The notes beneath the pieces were generated by a model. It was given only the letters and a program-made list of their open reading frames with translations. It searched no databases and was not told the origin of the DNA. From Diplonema papillatum (lineage: Eukaryota; Euglenozoa; Diplonemea; Diplonemida; Diplonemidae), in NCBI GenBank assembly GCA_030068145.1, contig JAPJBO010000412.1, positions 62,001-126,000 of the forward strand: 64,000 bases of DNA, written 5' to 3'. Both the position numbers and the translations under genes were made by a program. How positions within the stretch are numbered: the first letter of the stretch is position 1; each line of letters opens with the position of its first letter. Shown piece after piece: positions 23,201 through 34,336 of this stretch.

Positions 23201-24414
23201 CGTGGCGCTGGTAGGGTCCCCCAGCAGCTTCATGCACGCCTGCAGCAGGGGCTCGACGAGCTTCTTCTTGATCACGAAGTTCGGGCGGCTCGCGCACAGC
23301 TTCGCCAGGATTTCGCACGCCTTCTCGCGGTACAGCGCCCGCGTCTGGACGGAGCCGTTGGCTATGGGCAGGCAGAAGTCGACTATCTGCGTCATCGCCT
23401 CGTCGCGTCCTGTGTGCTCGTGCTCGTTTCAGGCGATGCAGGAGGCGGAACTGGATATAGCGTGAACACTCCGCAACCCGATACAGAAAGTTGAAAAGTG
23501 ATATCACATTGAGCTAACGCCCCGCAGGGGCTCCTCTGTCTTCTCTCGCGTGACTTGCTGCGAAGGATCGCGTTCCGTCTAAACATTTTGGGTTAGAATC
23601 CAAAGAGTCTGTGGCGTTCGTGACGGGTTGTTTTCTTACAGAGTGCCGTGCCGTAACACGGAGCTAAAGCGAAGGTTCCATGAAAACCCCCGAGCAAACC
23701 TTTAAACTTGGGAATGTCCAGTAGATCATCGAGCAGCTCGAAGGCGGTGATGAAAAGCCCCTCGTCCTCGGATTGCAGGGACTGGCGCAGCACGTCAACC
23801 ATAGCGGGGAGCAGCGTTGCGATGAGGGTAGGCTCCAGCTCGATTTCGGCGAGAAGGGCGTTCGCTGCTTTGAGTGTGACGACGCGGATGTGGTGCTCCG
23901 AGTCCTTCAGGCCCCGCATCAGGAAGTGCGAGAGTTGGCCGGACTGCGTGCCGAGCTGGGCCGCGATGGTTTCGCTGCAGGCGTGGAGGAGGAGGATCGG
24001 CAGTTCACGCTGCGCGGGATCCGCGTCTTGAGAACGCTGTTCGATAAATTGAAACAGCTCGGGCCACGTGCCGCTGGCCAGCTCAGTTTTGGCGAGCATC
24101 GCTATGCAGTGGGTGACGCCAAGGCGGACGACCCGAACGGTCTCTTTCATGGCGCATGCCAGGAGCGTCGCCTTGACTCTCTGCTTTAAGTCGACGTCTA
24201 CGTTCCGCCAGTGCCCCAGGATCTTCTTCCTCAGCAGAATGCTCGCCAGCTGGCGGACTCCGGCGTGCTGGCTGTTCTCCAGCTGCGCCACGAGGAGGGC
24301 CACGCACTCCTTCTTCTTGATGACCTGCATCACAAACGCCTCGGCCGCTTTCCGCTCTTCATTGTTTATGGAACCGCAGGTACCCAGCACCCGCTCGAAC
24401 TCCTCGGGCGACAT
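20221..24414 (-). CDS. Importin beta-3 / karyopherin (IPO5/Kap121 family), 4 exons
   Basis: Nuclear import receptor built of HEAT repeats; the family carries ribosomal proteins and histones into the nucleus (family knowledge). Exons 24414-23700, 23409-21784, 21434-20662 and 20334-20221 give 1,075 residues, close to the usual length of about 1,100. All joins keep phase (1,1,0), with donors GTTTGC, GTGTGC and GTATTT and CAG acceptors. Recognisable stretches are the N-terminal HAGVRQLASILLRKKILGHW, the middle IREFSFGFWSNMAEIYPGEM, and the acidic segments ESDEDSDEDDDDDD and KDDEDDDDIEEDHD. Acidic loops are usual for beta-karyopherins. The last exon encodes LQNLSKTPAAVEAMKALPED, a typical C-terminal end. 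I chose the ATG at 24414 (MSPEEFERVLGTC) because the frame above it has no other ATG close by. Confidence 0.92.
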
Positions 24415-26512
24415 CTTCGCCGCCCTCTCCCCTCTTTTGTGTCCTGGTGTTCGACTTTTTTCCTTTTGAACCCTACTGGCCTCGGACACTGGTGCCCGTG
24501 CTTGCGAGCCCTTTGAATCTGGATGAGCACCAACGAATTGATGCGGTGCGTGGTGGTTTTGGTCTTATTAGTGTCGTAACGCTTGCAGCCGTCGCATTTG
24601 TAGTCGTCGGGTGCGTTCACGAGTCTGCGTTCGGGTGAAACCACGCCGCTCTTTCAGGAGGCAGTGGTTGGCGTGGTGAAGTCGCCGACTGTGCAAGCTT
24701 TGGGAAACTCTTTAAAAAATCTCGCCGCGCTGATTATGCCTCTGCTTGGAACGGAATGCGAGGGGCCGCAAGCACAACGGGCAGGAAGCTTACGCTTGCA
24801 TCGCAGCCGTACGCTTCGTTGCTGGATGGCCACTGCTGCAATTGATGGTGGTCTCCTTTACGAAGTTGCTTCATCAGTCAGCTCTTGCAAGAGAGGATGG
24901 TGCATATGCAGATGGCAAGACAAACGGGCGGAGCCAAAAAAATATGCGCGGTTCAGGCTTGTTTCAAAAATGAAATGCTTTCACAACACAACTCGTGCGT
25001 GAGTATTGGCAGACAGTAGAAGCTTCGGTTGATGAACTGGCAACGTGACTCGCTAGTGAAACGCAGGAAAGCGCCTTGTCATCTTGGAAGGAGAGCGGCT
25101 CCTGGCCAGGTGGTGCCGTCCGGTAGCAGACTTTTGTTGGTTGCCCAGAATTGAGATAGACGTGTCTTCTTTTTACGGTGGCAATCTGCGAAGTAAACTC
25201 CGCAGAGCACGGGTACATGGGGTTGCCGTGGGCAGACAAAGGGAAAAAGAGTCGAGGGAGTAATCCTGCGAGCCGAGGGCAGCACGGGGACGGGGGGGAA
25301 GCGGCGACGATGCAATTCGCAGAAGTTATGTTTCGGTCAATCAACTGCAGAAAGAGCGAAGTGATGTGCGCGCATTGGAGGCAAGGGAAAGACTGAGGGG
25401 GCCACAATTTATAGTACTAATTTACATAGGTCGGTAAGCGAACTCACAAGCGAATCTCACATCACGGACAAAAAAGCGAATCGTGTTCTATAGTATTCGC
25501 ACCACGTTCGCTTTCAGTAGCTCGAGCGAATAAACCGAACCTGGTGATTTGTATATGAAACTCAGAGGTGGGCCAACTTGCAGAGAGGTTTGCCCGAAGA
25601 GGCCCTTCACCATGGTACACAAATCCACGTCTTGCCCAGAACGGTAGAGTCGCAAGTCCGAGCGTATGACCTAATCCAGTATGGTTTTAAAAGTTTGCCG
25701 TCATGGTCAGAGAGTTCAGAGAGCTCACAAGATTTGCTTCCTCATGCTTCGTTTTCCGTTTGCCGTACGCAGTGCCACAACACGGTTTTCAGACAACGAT
25801 GCGGATTTGCTCAAAGTTTCAGTGTCGTGACGTTCAACCAAGAGTATGGAAAAACTGGAAAGAAGAACCCCCCGCAAACCCGGAGTCCAGCCTCCTGCGG
25901 GGTGTCCCTCAACCTCAAAGAAAACTCGTGTTCCGTGTGAATTGAGCAGTGTCTCACTTCACAGTGCTCTGGTGAAGCTGGTGTGGAGTCGACATGCCCG
26001 CAGGGCGCATTTGCTTCAATTTGCCGTTGTTTGCTTGGTTCATTTAAATTGCATTCTATTTGTGTGGTTCGTTTTCAAACGTTCGACATTCTAAGCGAAT
26101 CCCGAAGTGAACGCAAAGTTCGTTTACCTTCTATGTCTAGTGTACTGTTGGGAACAATTCCGGAACAACGGATGCACATCGACCAGTTCATGCTGATCGC
26201 GCTGTTTCGTGTATCGGTACACGACCCTTAACTCCGGAAATTTCTGTGCAGGAAGGGGCTTGCTCTTCTAGAGCGTCGGTGGAGCTGAAATGCTGCGTGT
26301 CTGTGCGTAAAAGAATCGATCACCAGACACGTGCAGCTTTATAAAATTTTGTAATTTGACTGGACAAGGGGAATGTTACGGACCAAGGGAACTTTCGCCA
26401 GATAGGCAGAGAGCTTCGTGCGCCGAAGGTACCTCCGCCAATCGACTAGTGATTCGCTCGTTCAGTGTACTCAACTCCTGTGCAGCTGTCACATTTGGCT
26501 ACGAAAGAGCAG
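24415..26512. other. Spacer without a recognisable gene
   Basis: About 2.1 kb with lower GC than the flanking genes and only short unconvincing frames. No tandem repeat of note. Both flanking genes run on the minus strand, so this should hold the promoter of the importin gene and the 3' UTR region of the phosphatase gene. Confidence 0.5.
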
Positions 26513-29500
26513 TCATGTTGCGCAGACCATGTCGCGGTGGGAATACCATTGCATAACTGCGGTAGCCAACGCGTCGAAGAGAACCGGTGATGGAAGGGGC
26601 ACTAGCGAGATGTTCGAGGGGTGGCTGTTAAAGCCACGAGCTGCCTCCGGAGGCGATGCCAGCGCGAAGAAGACGGGCTGCATCGTGTCGAAGCGGTCGG
26701 CGATCGATTCCAAAAGTTGCGGCGTGAGCACCGTGGTGGGCGCGAACACAGCTACGAATTGGTTGCGATACTCCGAGATGAAGCGCGAGGGGAAATCGGG
26801 CGACGCGACGAGGTCCGCGAACGACTCCCGCGAAACGCGCTCCACCGCCATCGTGGCCGAGAACGGCAGCAACGCGGAAACGACGGCATCGAAACCCTCC
26901 CGCCCGACCACCACGGGCACAATGCGCACGCCGTCTCGCAGCGCATCCGCTATCGAGAGGCACGAGCCGAGGGACATGATGTTCATTTGGCAGCGCCCGC
27001 AGCAGCTGAGCAGCACCGGCTTTATCCGCCCGCCCGCTTCCTTTGCTTTGGCGTCCTCGCACGAAAAGCCGCTGGCGACGACTTCGCCGCCCGACATCAA
27101 CTCCCAAACGACGTCGTCCAAACTATCCTTCGAGACAGTCACGGACCCCCACCCCGCGTGCTTGGTCAAATGGCCACGCCAGTCATCAGCCTCCGCTGGG
27201 AACACGGGCTGCAGCGAGAACCGCTCGCCTCCCGCCAACATCAAGTCGACGATCAGTATGCCGCGAGTGCTCTCGCGCAGAGAAACTTGGCCTGCGGGGC
27301 CGAACCTCTTCGACAGCTCCCGAACACCCAACGGCGGGGCGTCCGAGTACAGCAAGAATTCGGTGTAGCTGAGGACGACCCACTTCCGCTGCTTTGTGAG
27401 CGTTTTCCCGGTGACGTGGAAGAAGCCGCCCTTCTTCGGAGCACTCGCCGCGGCGTCGCGCACGAGGCGCCGCTCGTGCAGCCGGTCCTTGGCGGCGGGC
27501 GGCGCCGCGGGGTCGGGCAGGATCGTCGCGGAAAGCGTCGCGGAGGGGGGTATGGCGGCGCACGCCTGGATGACCGACACGAAGAGCCGCTGGGCGGCGC
27601 ACGGGGTCGACCGGATGGTCAGCCCGTCCGCGGCCACCACGGCCGAGGTCAGAAGGGGCGCCGCGCTGATCGTGGCGGAGCCACCGGCGGCGGCGAAGGT
27701 GAAGTAGTAGTTCCCGACGAAGCGCACCGGGAACTCCGGGATGCGCAGCGGCAGCGGGCCTTCGAACAGAAGCGTCTTGTCCGGCGAGAAGACCGACACC
27801 CGCTCGACGGGGGGGAGGTTGTGGTCCACCGAGGCCATCGTAGCCAGCGATGTCACGCGGGCTACGATTTCCTTCCGGTTCCTCTTCGGCAAGTGGACGC
27901 CTCGTTGGATTTCGGGGAACAAGAGGTAGTCGCCCTGATCCTCGTCGAAAACGATGGATGTAACCACGGGACGCAGCGACCCGTTCACCGAGTACGCAAG
28001 CTCGTAAACAGCGTCACTGGGCGTGCAACTCCCGGGACTGCTGTAACAGCTGCTGCTGCTCGGGGCGCTCTCACGCGACGGCGCGTCGCCGAAGCCGGAC
28101 GACTTGCGGCGGAGGAAGAACTTGACGCGGTCCCCATCAGGGTCTACGAACGTCAAGCTCAATTCCTCAGGCCCCCGGTGCGAGACAGGCGCGAATCCGT
28201 TCAAGTCGCCCTCTTTCAGACTGCACGGAGACGGGGTTCTCCTCGTTGAGGGGGACCCGGTCGTCGATCCGTTGACGGACAAGTACTGCGCACTCTTCGC
28301 CGGGGTCAGCGACTCGTAGAGGGGCGTCGTGTCGGCAGCGCCTGCTTGCCTCGGGAAGCACAGGACGACCTCGACGCGGAAGTCCTGCGGGTACTTCTTA
28401 TGCGACCGGTCTTTGTGCGCGCCGTCGACGTCGCTTTTCGGGTACTCCAACGTGATGAGCTGCGAGAAGCGAGCCTCCGGGGTCTTCTCGGCGACTTGCT
28501 CGCGAAACGCCAGCTCCTCGTGATGGATCACGTCGAAGTTCACGCAAATGCGGAACAGTCGATCGTCCTTCAGGGAGCCGCTGTCGCGGAAGTCGAGCTT
28601 GACGTCGCCAGACAGCGGTATGCCGCCCTCGCCCAGCCCGCGGTGGTTGCTCAGGTCCCACGACGCCGTCGCGGTCGACGGCTGCCACCGGGACTTGGTG
28701 TTGAACACGGTGCGCAGCGGCTTGCCGACCGCGTCCGCGATCTTCACCTTCACGAACACAGACCGCGCGGGGTGCGCCGGCGACGACAAGTTGAAGACGG
28801 TCACTTTTTTGAGGCACACCGGCTGCCGCGCGCGCGGGAAAAACGGGCCGCGGGGGTGGGCGTGGGCACGCGCCGGGGCGGGGGCAGAGGAGGGGGAGGA
28901 GGAGGCGGTGGCGAGCCACTTTTCGAAGTAGGCCACATACCGGCGTTGCGAGGGGATCGTGACGCCGTTGCCGTCGATCGTGCGGCGCTGGGCGAACGCA
29001 CGGAGCGCGGCGTCTGCGGTCGGGTACTCGTCGCGGTAGAGGTGCATGAGGAGGCACGAGATGACGGTGCCGGTGCGCGACTTCCCCGCTTTGCAGTGGA
29101 CGGCGATGACGTTCTCCTCGTCCTTCCGCAGCCACGCCGCCGCGTCGTCGACGAACGACGAGAGCAGCGAAATCGGCATCGGCGGGTGGTGGTCGTCGAA
29201 GGGGTAGACGCCGAAGTTCCCCCGAAACCGTTTGCTGCTGTGGTACTGCCGCTCGGAACAGAGGTTGTACACCCGGTAGTTGGTGGCGTGCCGCGACTCG
29301 AGGAAGTACTCTACTTCATCAATCGGGTTCCGGTAGAAGGCCTCGGTGCCGTGTGACGGGAAACCCATCGCGATGATGCGAGGAGTGATGTAAGCCAAGT
29401 CGAGGTCGACGGTCCCGTCCTTCCACCGGATTTTCTGCTGGCTGACCTTCCGCCGAACGAGGTTCGCGCCAGGCAGGCTCAGGACATTCGTCGGCGGGTT

Positions 29501-29677
29501 CGAAAACGCCCTCGGCTTCATCGTCACCGGAGAGAGCGACCCGCCGTTCTCCTTCCTGCCGCTCGCCTCTTCCTCGTCACTACTCGAGTCGACATCCCGC
29601 CTCTCGACGCTGGCCAGCAGCGCATCGTTGTCTCGATCTTCTTCGACGTCTATCAACAGGTCAACGCAGCAAGTCAT
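26513..29677 (-). CDS. PTEN-type phosphoinositide 3-phosphatase with C2 and PH-like domains, intronless
   Basis: A single exon of 1,054 residues. PTEN removes the 3-phosphate of PtdIns(3,4,5)P3 (family knowledge). Residues about 85-265 are the phosphatase domain, with VYPFDDHHPP (general-acid Asp near 162) and the P-loop VHCKAGKSRTGT (Cys near 195). PTEN has Gly where this protein has Ser. A C2-like region follows (about 285-450). Next comes a long middle segment with Ser-rich linkers, then a PH-like domain (about 745-845) with KQRKWVVLSYTEFLLYSD and the conserved Trp in DDWRGHL. The last 200 residues are unassigned; PVLLSCCG and IADALRDGVRIVPVVV vaguely recall a TIR-type fold. The first true ATG is at 29677. 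The protein is much longer than PTEN (403 residues in man). Confidence 0.9.
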   Translation of the reverse strand: MTCCVDLLIDVEEDRDNDALLASVERRDVDSSSDEEEASGRKENGGSLSPVTMKPRAFSNPPTNVLSLPGANLVRRKVSQQKIRWKDGTVDLDLAYITPRIIAMGFPSHGTEAFYRNPIDEVEYFLESRHATNYRVYNLCSERQYHSSKRFRGNFGVYPFDDHHPPMPISLLSSFVDDAAAWLRKDEENVIAVHCKAGKSRTGTVISCLLMHLYRDEYPTADAALRAFAQRRTIDGNGVTIPSQRRYVAYFEKWLATASSSPSSAPAPARAHAHPRGPFFPRARQPVCLKKVTVFNLSSPAHPARSVFVKVKIADAVGKPLRTVFNTKSRWQPSTATASWDLSNHRGLGEGGIPLSGDVKLDFRDSGSLKDDRLFRICVNFDVIHHEELAFREQVAEKTPEARFSQLITLEYPKSDVDGAHKDRSHKKYPQDFRVEVVLCFPRQAGAADTTPLYESLTPAKSAQYLSVNGSTTGSPSTRRTPSPCSLKEGDLNGFAPVSHRGPEELSLTFVDPDGDRVKFFLRRKSSGFGDAPSRESAPSSSSCYSSPGSCTPSDAVYELAYSVNGSLRPVVTSIVFDEDQGDYLLFPEIQRGVHLPKRNRKEIVARVTSLATMASVDHNLPPVERVSVFSPDKTLLFEGPLPLRIPEFPVRFVGNYYFTFAAAGGSATISAAPLLTSAVVAADGLTIRSTPCAAQRLFVSVIQACAAIPPSATLSATILPDPAAPPAAKDRLHERRLVRDAAASAPKKGGFFHVTGKTLTKQRKWVVLSYTEFLLYSDAPPLGVRELSKRFGPAGQVSLRESTRGILIVDLMLAGGERFSLQPVFPAEADDWRGHLTKHAGWGSVTVSKDSLDDVVWELMSGGEVVASGFSCEDAKAKEAGGRIKPVLLSCCGRCQMNIMSLGSCLSIADALRDGVRIVPVVVGREGFDAVVSALLPFSATMAVERVSRESFADLVASPDFPSRFISEYRNQFVAVFAPTTVLTPQLLESIADRFDTMQPVFFALASPPEAARGFNSHPSNISLVPLPSPVLFDALATAVMQWYSHRDMVCAT

Positions 29678-30449
29678 CAACGGCGCGTCCGCTGGTTTTC
29701 AGGGACCGCTGCTGTTGACGGGTTTTCCCCCTCCCCGAGCTTTCTTTCGTTTGATCGTTTTTAGGACGGTCCAGGTCGCCCGCCTGCAGAGGGGAATACT
29801 TTTTGTTCAGTTTTATGCATGGAGTCCGTTGCCTCGAAGTGCACGAACCTATCCTCTCACCTGCTGTGTTAGACGGAGCAGGGATTAAGAGAACCGACCC
29901 AGGCACCGCTGAGGGCATCGTATGTCAAAGCCTGCGGCCTCGGTACCCGATTCCTGGTCGACCATTTCCGGTTTGACTGCTACTCAGCGGCAGCGCGGCA
30001 GATGGTTGGGTTTGAAGCCGGGGCCCCTCCTGGTATGGTCTCCCGTCGAAGGTGGCGACAGTCTGCACTAGTCGCGGTCAAGGTGCACTACTACCTGTCT
30101 GTAGTACGTAAGCCGCCCTAGCTGCATTGAATCTGCAGCCGCTGTCCTTCCATAGTTCTGTAACAACTTCTCTCCGACCGTGTGTGTTGATCGTGCTCAG
30201 CATGAGGAGAAAAAGAGAGCATAAAAGGTTCCACCGATTTTTTTGTTCACTGAGCACTCTGATTCTCCATGTCTTCTGAGACGCCCCCTGGCCGAGTATT
30301 CAAGGAAGCTGCTGACAGAAACGCGCAGCCCGCGGCGCTAGAAAGAAAAACGGCGAACACCCGCCCTCGAAGTTGACCAGGCCAGGGCAAAAGAAATGGG
30401 GGCGAGGGGGCATAATGACGTAGAAAAGTGGGGGGCCGTCTCCCGGGTC
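29678..30449. other. Spacer between phosphatase and ribosomal protein genes
   Basis: No gene seen. It should hold the promoter of the phosphatase gene and the 3' UTR of the ribosomal protein gene. No poly(A) signal can be named with confidence. Confidence 0.5.
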
Positions 30450-31724
30450 TTAACGGTAGGACTTCGCGTACCTCGACCTGGCTCCGGATCCGCCGAACTT
30501 CTTGGCCTCCGCGCGACGGGGGTCGGCAATGAGAAGCGTTCTGTCGAAGCCCAGGTAAGCGTTCTTGATCTCCATCTTCGTCTGTATGTGTTGTTCGATA
30601 TTCAGCGCACGGCCACCTCTTGAAAAGTCAAATGAAGTGTGCGTACTGCAGCAATCACGCCGAAGTCTTTCTCTCTCTGATTATTTCGCTCTCGTATAGT
30701 CAGCGTATAACGACGACAACATGCTGCACGTGCCAACGGACCGTTCTAGTTTCGGGGAGCAAGTACCAAGAACGGTGCTATCTTGACAAACACACGAGTG
30801 ACGCGAGGCGAGCGCAAAAGGCGGCATACCGGCTCGTCGACGTACTTCTGGTAGTAGGCCACCAGGGACTTGGCCATCGCCTGACGGATGGCGAAGATCT
30901 GGCTGGTGTGACCTCCACCTCTCACACGGATGCGCATGTCAACACCCCTGAACTTGCCTGATTGACGTTTGTTTCAATAATAACTTGAGCGTCCCGAGAC
31001 ATGGTTGGGAAGACTACTGGTGATGTGCAAGTTAAACAACAGGGCCGTTCATGCTGTAGACCGTGAGTTCGCAAAACAAATGAGCAGCTTTGTTTGGAAC
31101 CGAAAGAACCCACACGAGTTGCATGAGCACTGCACGAATCTTTTTGGGTTTGTGTACCGGGAGCCATGCACTGTCATTCGCTAGCCGGAAGCAACCGGTT
31201 GTGGGAGATAAAAGCAGGGATGACATACTCGCTCCGGCGAGGAGGATCGGCTCCTGGAGCTTAAGGCGGAGCCCGACAGGCTGGACGTTGTTGAGGGGAA
31301 CACCGTTCACACGGATCATGCCCTTGCCTGTGACGGTATTGTTTTGTGTTTACGGCGACCTTCGTCCACTCAGTTGCCAGTGACGACATTTTTTTTATGA
31401 AACCGAAGTTCCGAAATCAAGCTGCGCGGTTGCTTTCTGTGTGGCTGCTGATATCGGCGGACAACGCTTGATGCAAGGTGTTAGATGGAAGAGGGCGATC
31501 TTCGCTCAACCAGGGTGGTTTGCAGCGCAAGCCGCGTGCCGAGCAATGAATCGTGCGATAGCGCGCCTCAAACGAGCCGATGAGGGCTGCACAAAAAATG
31601 TGCGACAAAAATGAAGTAAGGGCCTGGTCATACCCGCCTGGCACGTAACGACGGCGATGGCATGCTTCTTCTTGCCGTAGGTCTGAACCTTCTTCACCTC
31701 GGTCTTTGCCTGCGCGTCAGCCAT
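30450..31724 (-). CDS. RPS16: 40S ribosomal protein S16 (uS9), 4 exons
   Basis: Component of the small ribosomal subunit, whose C-terminal tail reaches the P-site tRNA (family knowledge). Exons 31724-31634, 31327-31229, 30957-30830 and 30581-30450 splice to 149 residues, the usual size. The translation reads [20 protein letters not shown], then [36 protein letters not shown] and [11 protein letters not shown]. It ends in the invariant [11 protein letters not shown]. Phases fit at each join, and the donors are GTATGA, GTATGT and GTATGC with CAG acceptors. The start codon follows a long pyrimidine-poor A-run on the minus strand (AAAAAAAAATAAAATGG). This gene anchors the splice-site rules used for the other genes. 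Confidence 0.98.
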
Positions 31725-32800
31725 TTTATTTTTTTTTTCTTCTCGGAGCGAGAGTGCTGCAATTTGGATTCAATGGTTTCGCCGGGACCACCGCGACCGG
31801 ACACGGGTCATTTCAAGTTGTAGCATCCGCTAAGTTGCACACCCGCCACTCGATTGCCCTTCGTTTTGCAGCACCGCTGATTTTGAAGAAAAGCCGTCCA
31901 CTGCTGTCCAGCTTTGCTTTGTGAGTGCGCAGTCGTTCAAGAGTTGACTTGCACTCATGAAGAGCAGCCAGAGACAGCAGGCCAGCGATGACATGCATGC
32001 ACTTATAGTGGGGGCCTGCATGGGGTGGCAACAGCCAAATCGGAGATCTTGGAATGCCCACTGAAACCTGCTGTACGGATAAAGAGAGCAAACGTTGGAA
32101 ACTGACTATTAGGTGGAAGGGTGTGGCGTGCAGCAGTGCAGTGTCACTTGGTTCGAGCCTCGCCGCATGAAAATGAGGGAGTCGGGTGTCCATCGACTTA
32201 AGAGTGCAGCTGCGCCGGAAAGAAATTGTGTAAGTGTGTGGGTAATTCTCTGTACGGACAGACAAGTTCCGCCGCTCGCGGGTGTCATTTTTTTTGACGT
32301 GCAAAGCATTCGTCAAAGCTGGGTTCACGTAGCACTGAAATCTAATATCTAAATATATAGATCGCGAGCCCTCTCTCTCTCGACCTTTGGGGACGGCGGG
32401 GGGTGGTTCCGGGGGTGAACCTGGGGCCCAAACATTGATTCTTCATGCGAACGAATGGATAACCCGGCTAACAACACGTTCGAAAGCGTTTTGATGCTTC
32501 AGGCGAGACAACGAAGTACCTTCAGGTCAGGTGGGCGAAGGACTGAGACAGTCATTCCTTCTTGTCGAGTAACGGCTTGTTCCGGCTGTTGCTTCAAGAG
32601 CTTTTTGGCCCACCGGCTGGCACGTGCCCCCTGGACTCGTCTTACTCTCACAGCACTCCAACACTTGCACACTCAAACCCCCGAGTATCTGTGAGCGCTT
32701 TTTTCTGCTGCGGCGAAACTTTTGGTCTCGCTCTAACAGGCAGTTGTCCTGTCGGCTGCTCTGTTCGCCGTCCATCTCGGGGCATGCTCCCTAGCACCCT
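31725..32800. other. Spacer upstream of RPS16
   Basis: No gene recognised. It contains a short AT-rich segment (aatatctaaatatatagatc) near 32340 followed by a CT microsatellite (ctctctctctc). It holds the RPS16 promoter region and the 3' region of the next gene. Confidence 0.5.
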
Positions 32801-33193
32801 CTACGCGACTTTTGGATGAAGAGCATCAGGTTCTAAGTGGTACTTGTTGCGGCAGAGCTTCTTTAGGTCTTCCAGCTGGCGCTCGAGATCGTGCCTGCTG
32901 CTCTGCTCGCTGTGCAGGGTCTCTTCGAGTCGGTCCATCTTCTTCTCGATTTCGAGCTCGCGCGACGATGCCGTGCTCTCGGACGACCAGGTGGAGCAAC
33001 GGGAGCTGCTGCTGCGGCTCGCATGCCGCCGACCGGCGAACCGCAAGGGACACCCGGTGCCGTACTCCGCGTGTGTGATGGGGTTCCGCGCCGGCATGTG
33101 GTACGAGTACCCCTTGTGGGCGCTCATGGCCGCGCGAAGCTCCTTGTCGATCTGCTGGTTCCACGCTCGCGACCCGAATGGGTCGGACGACAT
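32801..33193 (-). CDS. Small coiled-coil protein, unknown function
   Basis: 130 residues, single exon. The N-terminal half (MSSDPFGSRAWNQQIDKELR, then YSYHMPARNPITHAEYGTGC) is conserved-looking but not recognised; the phrase around PITH resembles short motifs in microtubule- or cilia-associated small proteins. A Ser/Arg-rich linker follows, then a predicted coiled coil (ELEIEKKMDRLEETLHSEQS through KKLCRNKYHL). The codons are GC-rich in third position, like the neighbours, and the ATG at 33193 sits in a purine context (AAACAATG). The stop comes soon after the coil, so a further exon cannot be excluded. Confidence 0.7.
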   Translation of the reverse strand: MSSDPFGSRAWNQQIDKELRAAMSAHKGYSYHMPARNPITHAEYGTGCPLRFAGRRHASRSSSSRCSTWSSESTASSRELEIEKKMDRLEETLHSEQSSRHDLERQLEDLKKLCRNKYHLEPDALHPKVA

Positions 33194-34336
33194 TGTTTTG
33201 TGTTTTTTGTGTTTCCGACGATCCGAATGGACGTACAGATTGGTGTATTTAGACCTTTTGAATGCTTGTGAAGTTCAGCTTAGTGCGTGCTTGTGGTGAT
33301 CGGTGGTTTTTTTTTGTTTGTTGAAAAAGCTGCGGGAAGTGGTTGAGTCGGACACTCTCGCGATGCCACCCTCAAGCCTGTAAACTGATTTTTTGGGCGA
33401 ACTCTCAAATCCGGTCGTGAGAATGCAGAACGCTCCAGAATTTCGCCTCCGTCTTCGTTTCCACCCTTGCTGCTCTCTGTGGCCCTGCTGGCGAGGAGCA
33501 GCCTCAGATTCCGCTCGATTCTTGCTGGTGATGCGCACAGTCTCAGACTGCACAAACGCCGGCCTGTTGACCCAGTGCTCTCACCCCCTTCAACCGAATC
33601 ACACAAAACCCGAGAACCTTTTCCCGGAGTCCCAAAAGCAAGCGCGCCACAACATGGTCGGCAATATACCCGCCCTCGGAGCCACTTCACGGCGCTTCAT
33701 ATCGTGTTCTTCCGTTCTCTTCAAGTCTAGAGGAATCTCTGCCAGCGGAAACCAGCGTATCCCACGGGTTCTCCCTCGACTAAAACTGGAATGGGAAAAG
33801 AGAGAGGGCGAAGCAGAGAGAAAGCTAGGAGTTACACAACAGATGAAGGCAGACATCGATTGGCAAACGAACCAAGAACACAAGAACCGGCACAAGACAG
33901 TCACAACGGGTGGTTTTTGTAGCTCTGTGGTATGCGATTTGCCACCGACTGTTCTCTAAATTCGACAGCGGGTGCTAAAAGACAATGAAGGATTCTAACA
34001 ACAGATGGTGCACGTCCAGTATATTTTGTCCGTGCAAGGCTAGCTTTTGGTGAGACTATATGGAGCGGACCGGCAACTCCTTCGAGCTTTCAGCAGAATC
34101 GTTAACTCCTTCACTTGCCGGCGAGCGGGCCTCTACCGTATTATAACTTCTGAAAAGCACGCACACGATCTTCTGTAACGTGTTCGAAGAAGAAGAGCGC
34201 GCGTGGCGTGGCAGCAGCAGTCGTACCGGCCGCAACGAATGCTGCGGCTTCGGTACCGAGCCCCAGCGGGTTGCCAAAGGCGGATTGGTGGTTGGAACGA
34301 GAGCTGAAGGACGGCGAATCGAATAGTGGGTCCACC
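33194..34336. other. Spacer, possibly with the last exon of the long coiled-coil gene
   Basis: 33.2-34.1 kb shows no gene. A minus-strand frame ending at 34141 (PLGLGTEAAAFVAAGTTAAA, then FFFEHVTEDRVRAFQKL) could be a terminal exon. A CAG acceptor lies just after CGTCCTT near 34302. Confidence 0.4.

Noticed and set aside
24415..24489. N-terminal extension of importin from a GTG codon
   Set aside because: No ATG; composition unlike the exon; MSPEEFERVLGTC is a natural start.
32140..32175. tRNA-like T-loop (ggttcgagcctcg)
   Set aside because: No matching acceptor stem, D-arm or anticodon arm upstream.
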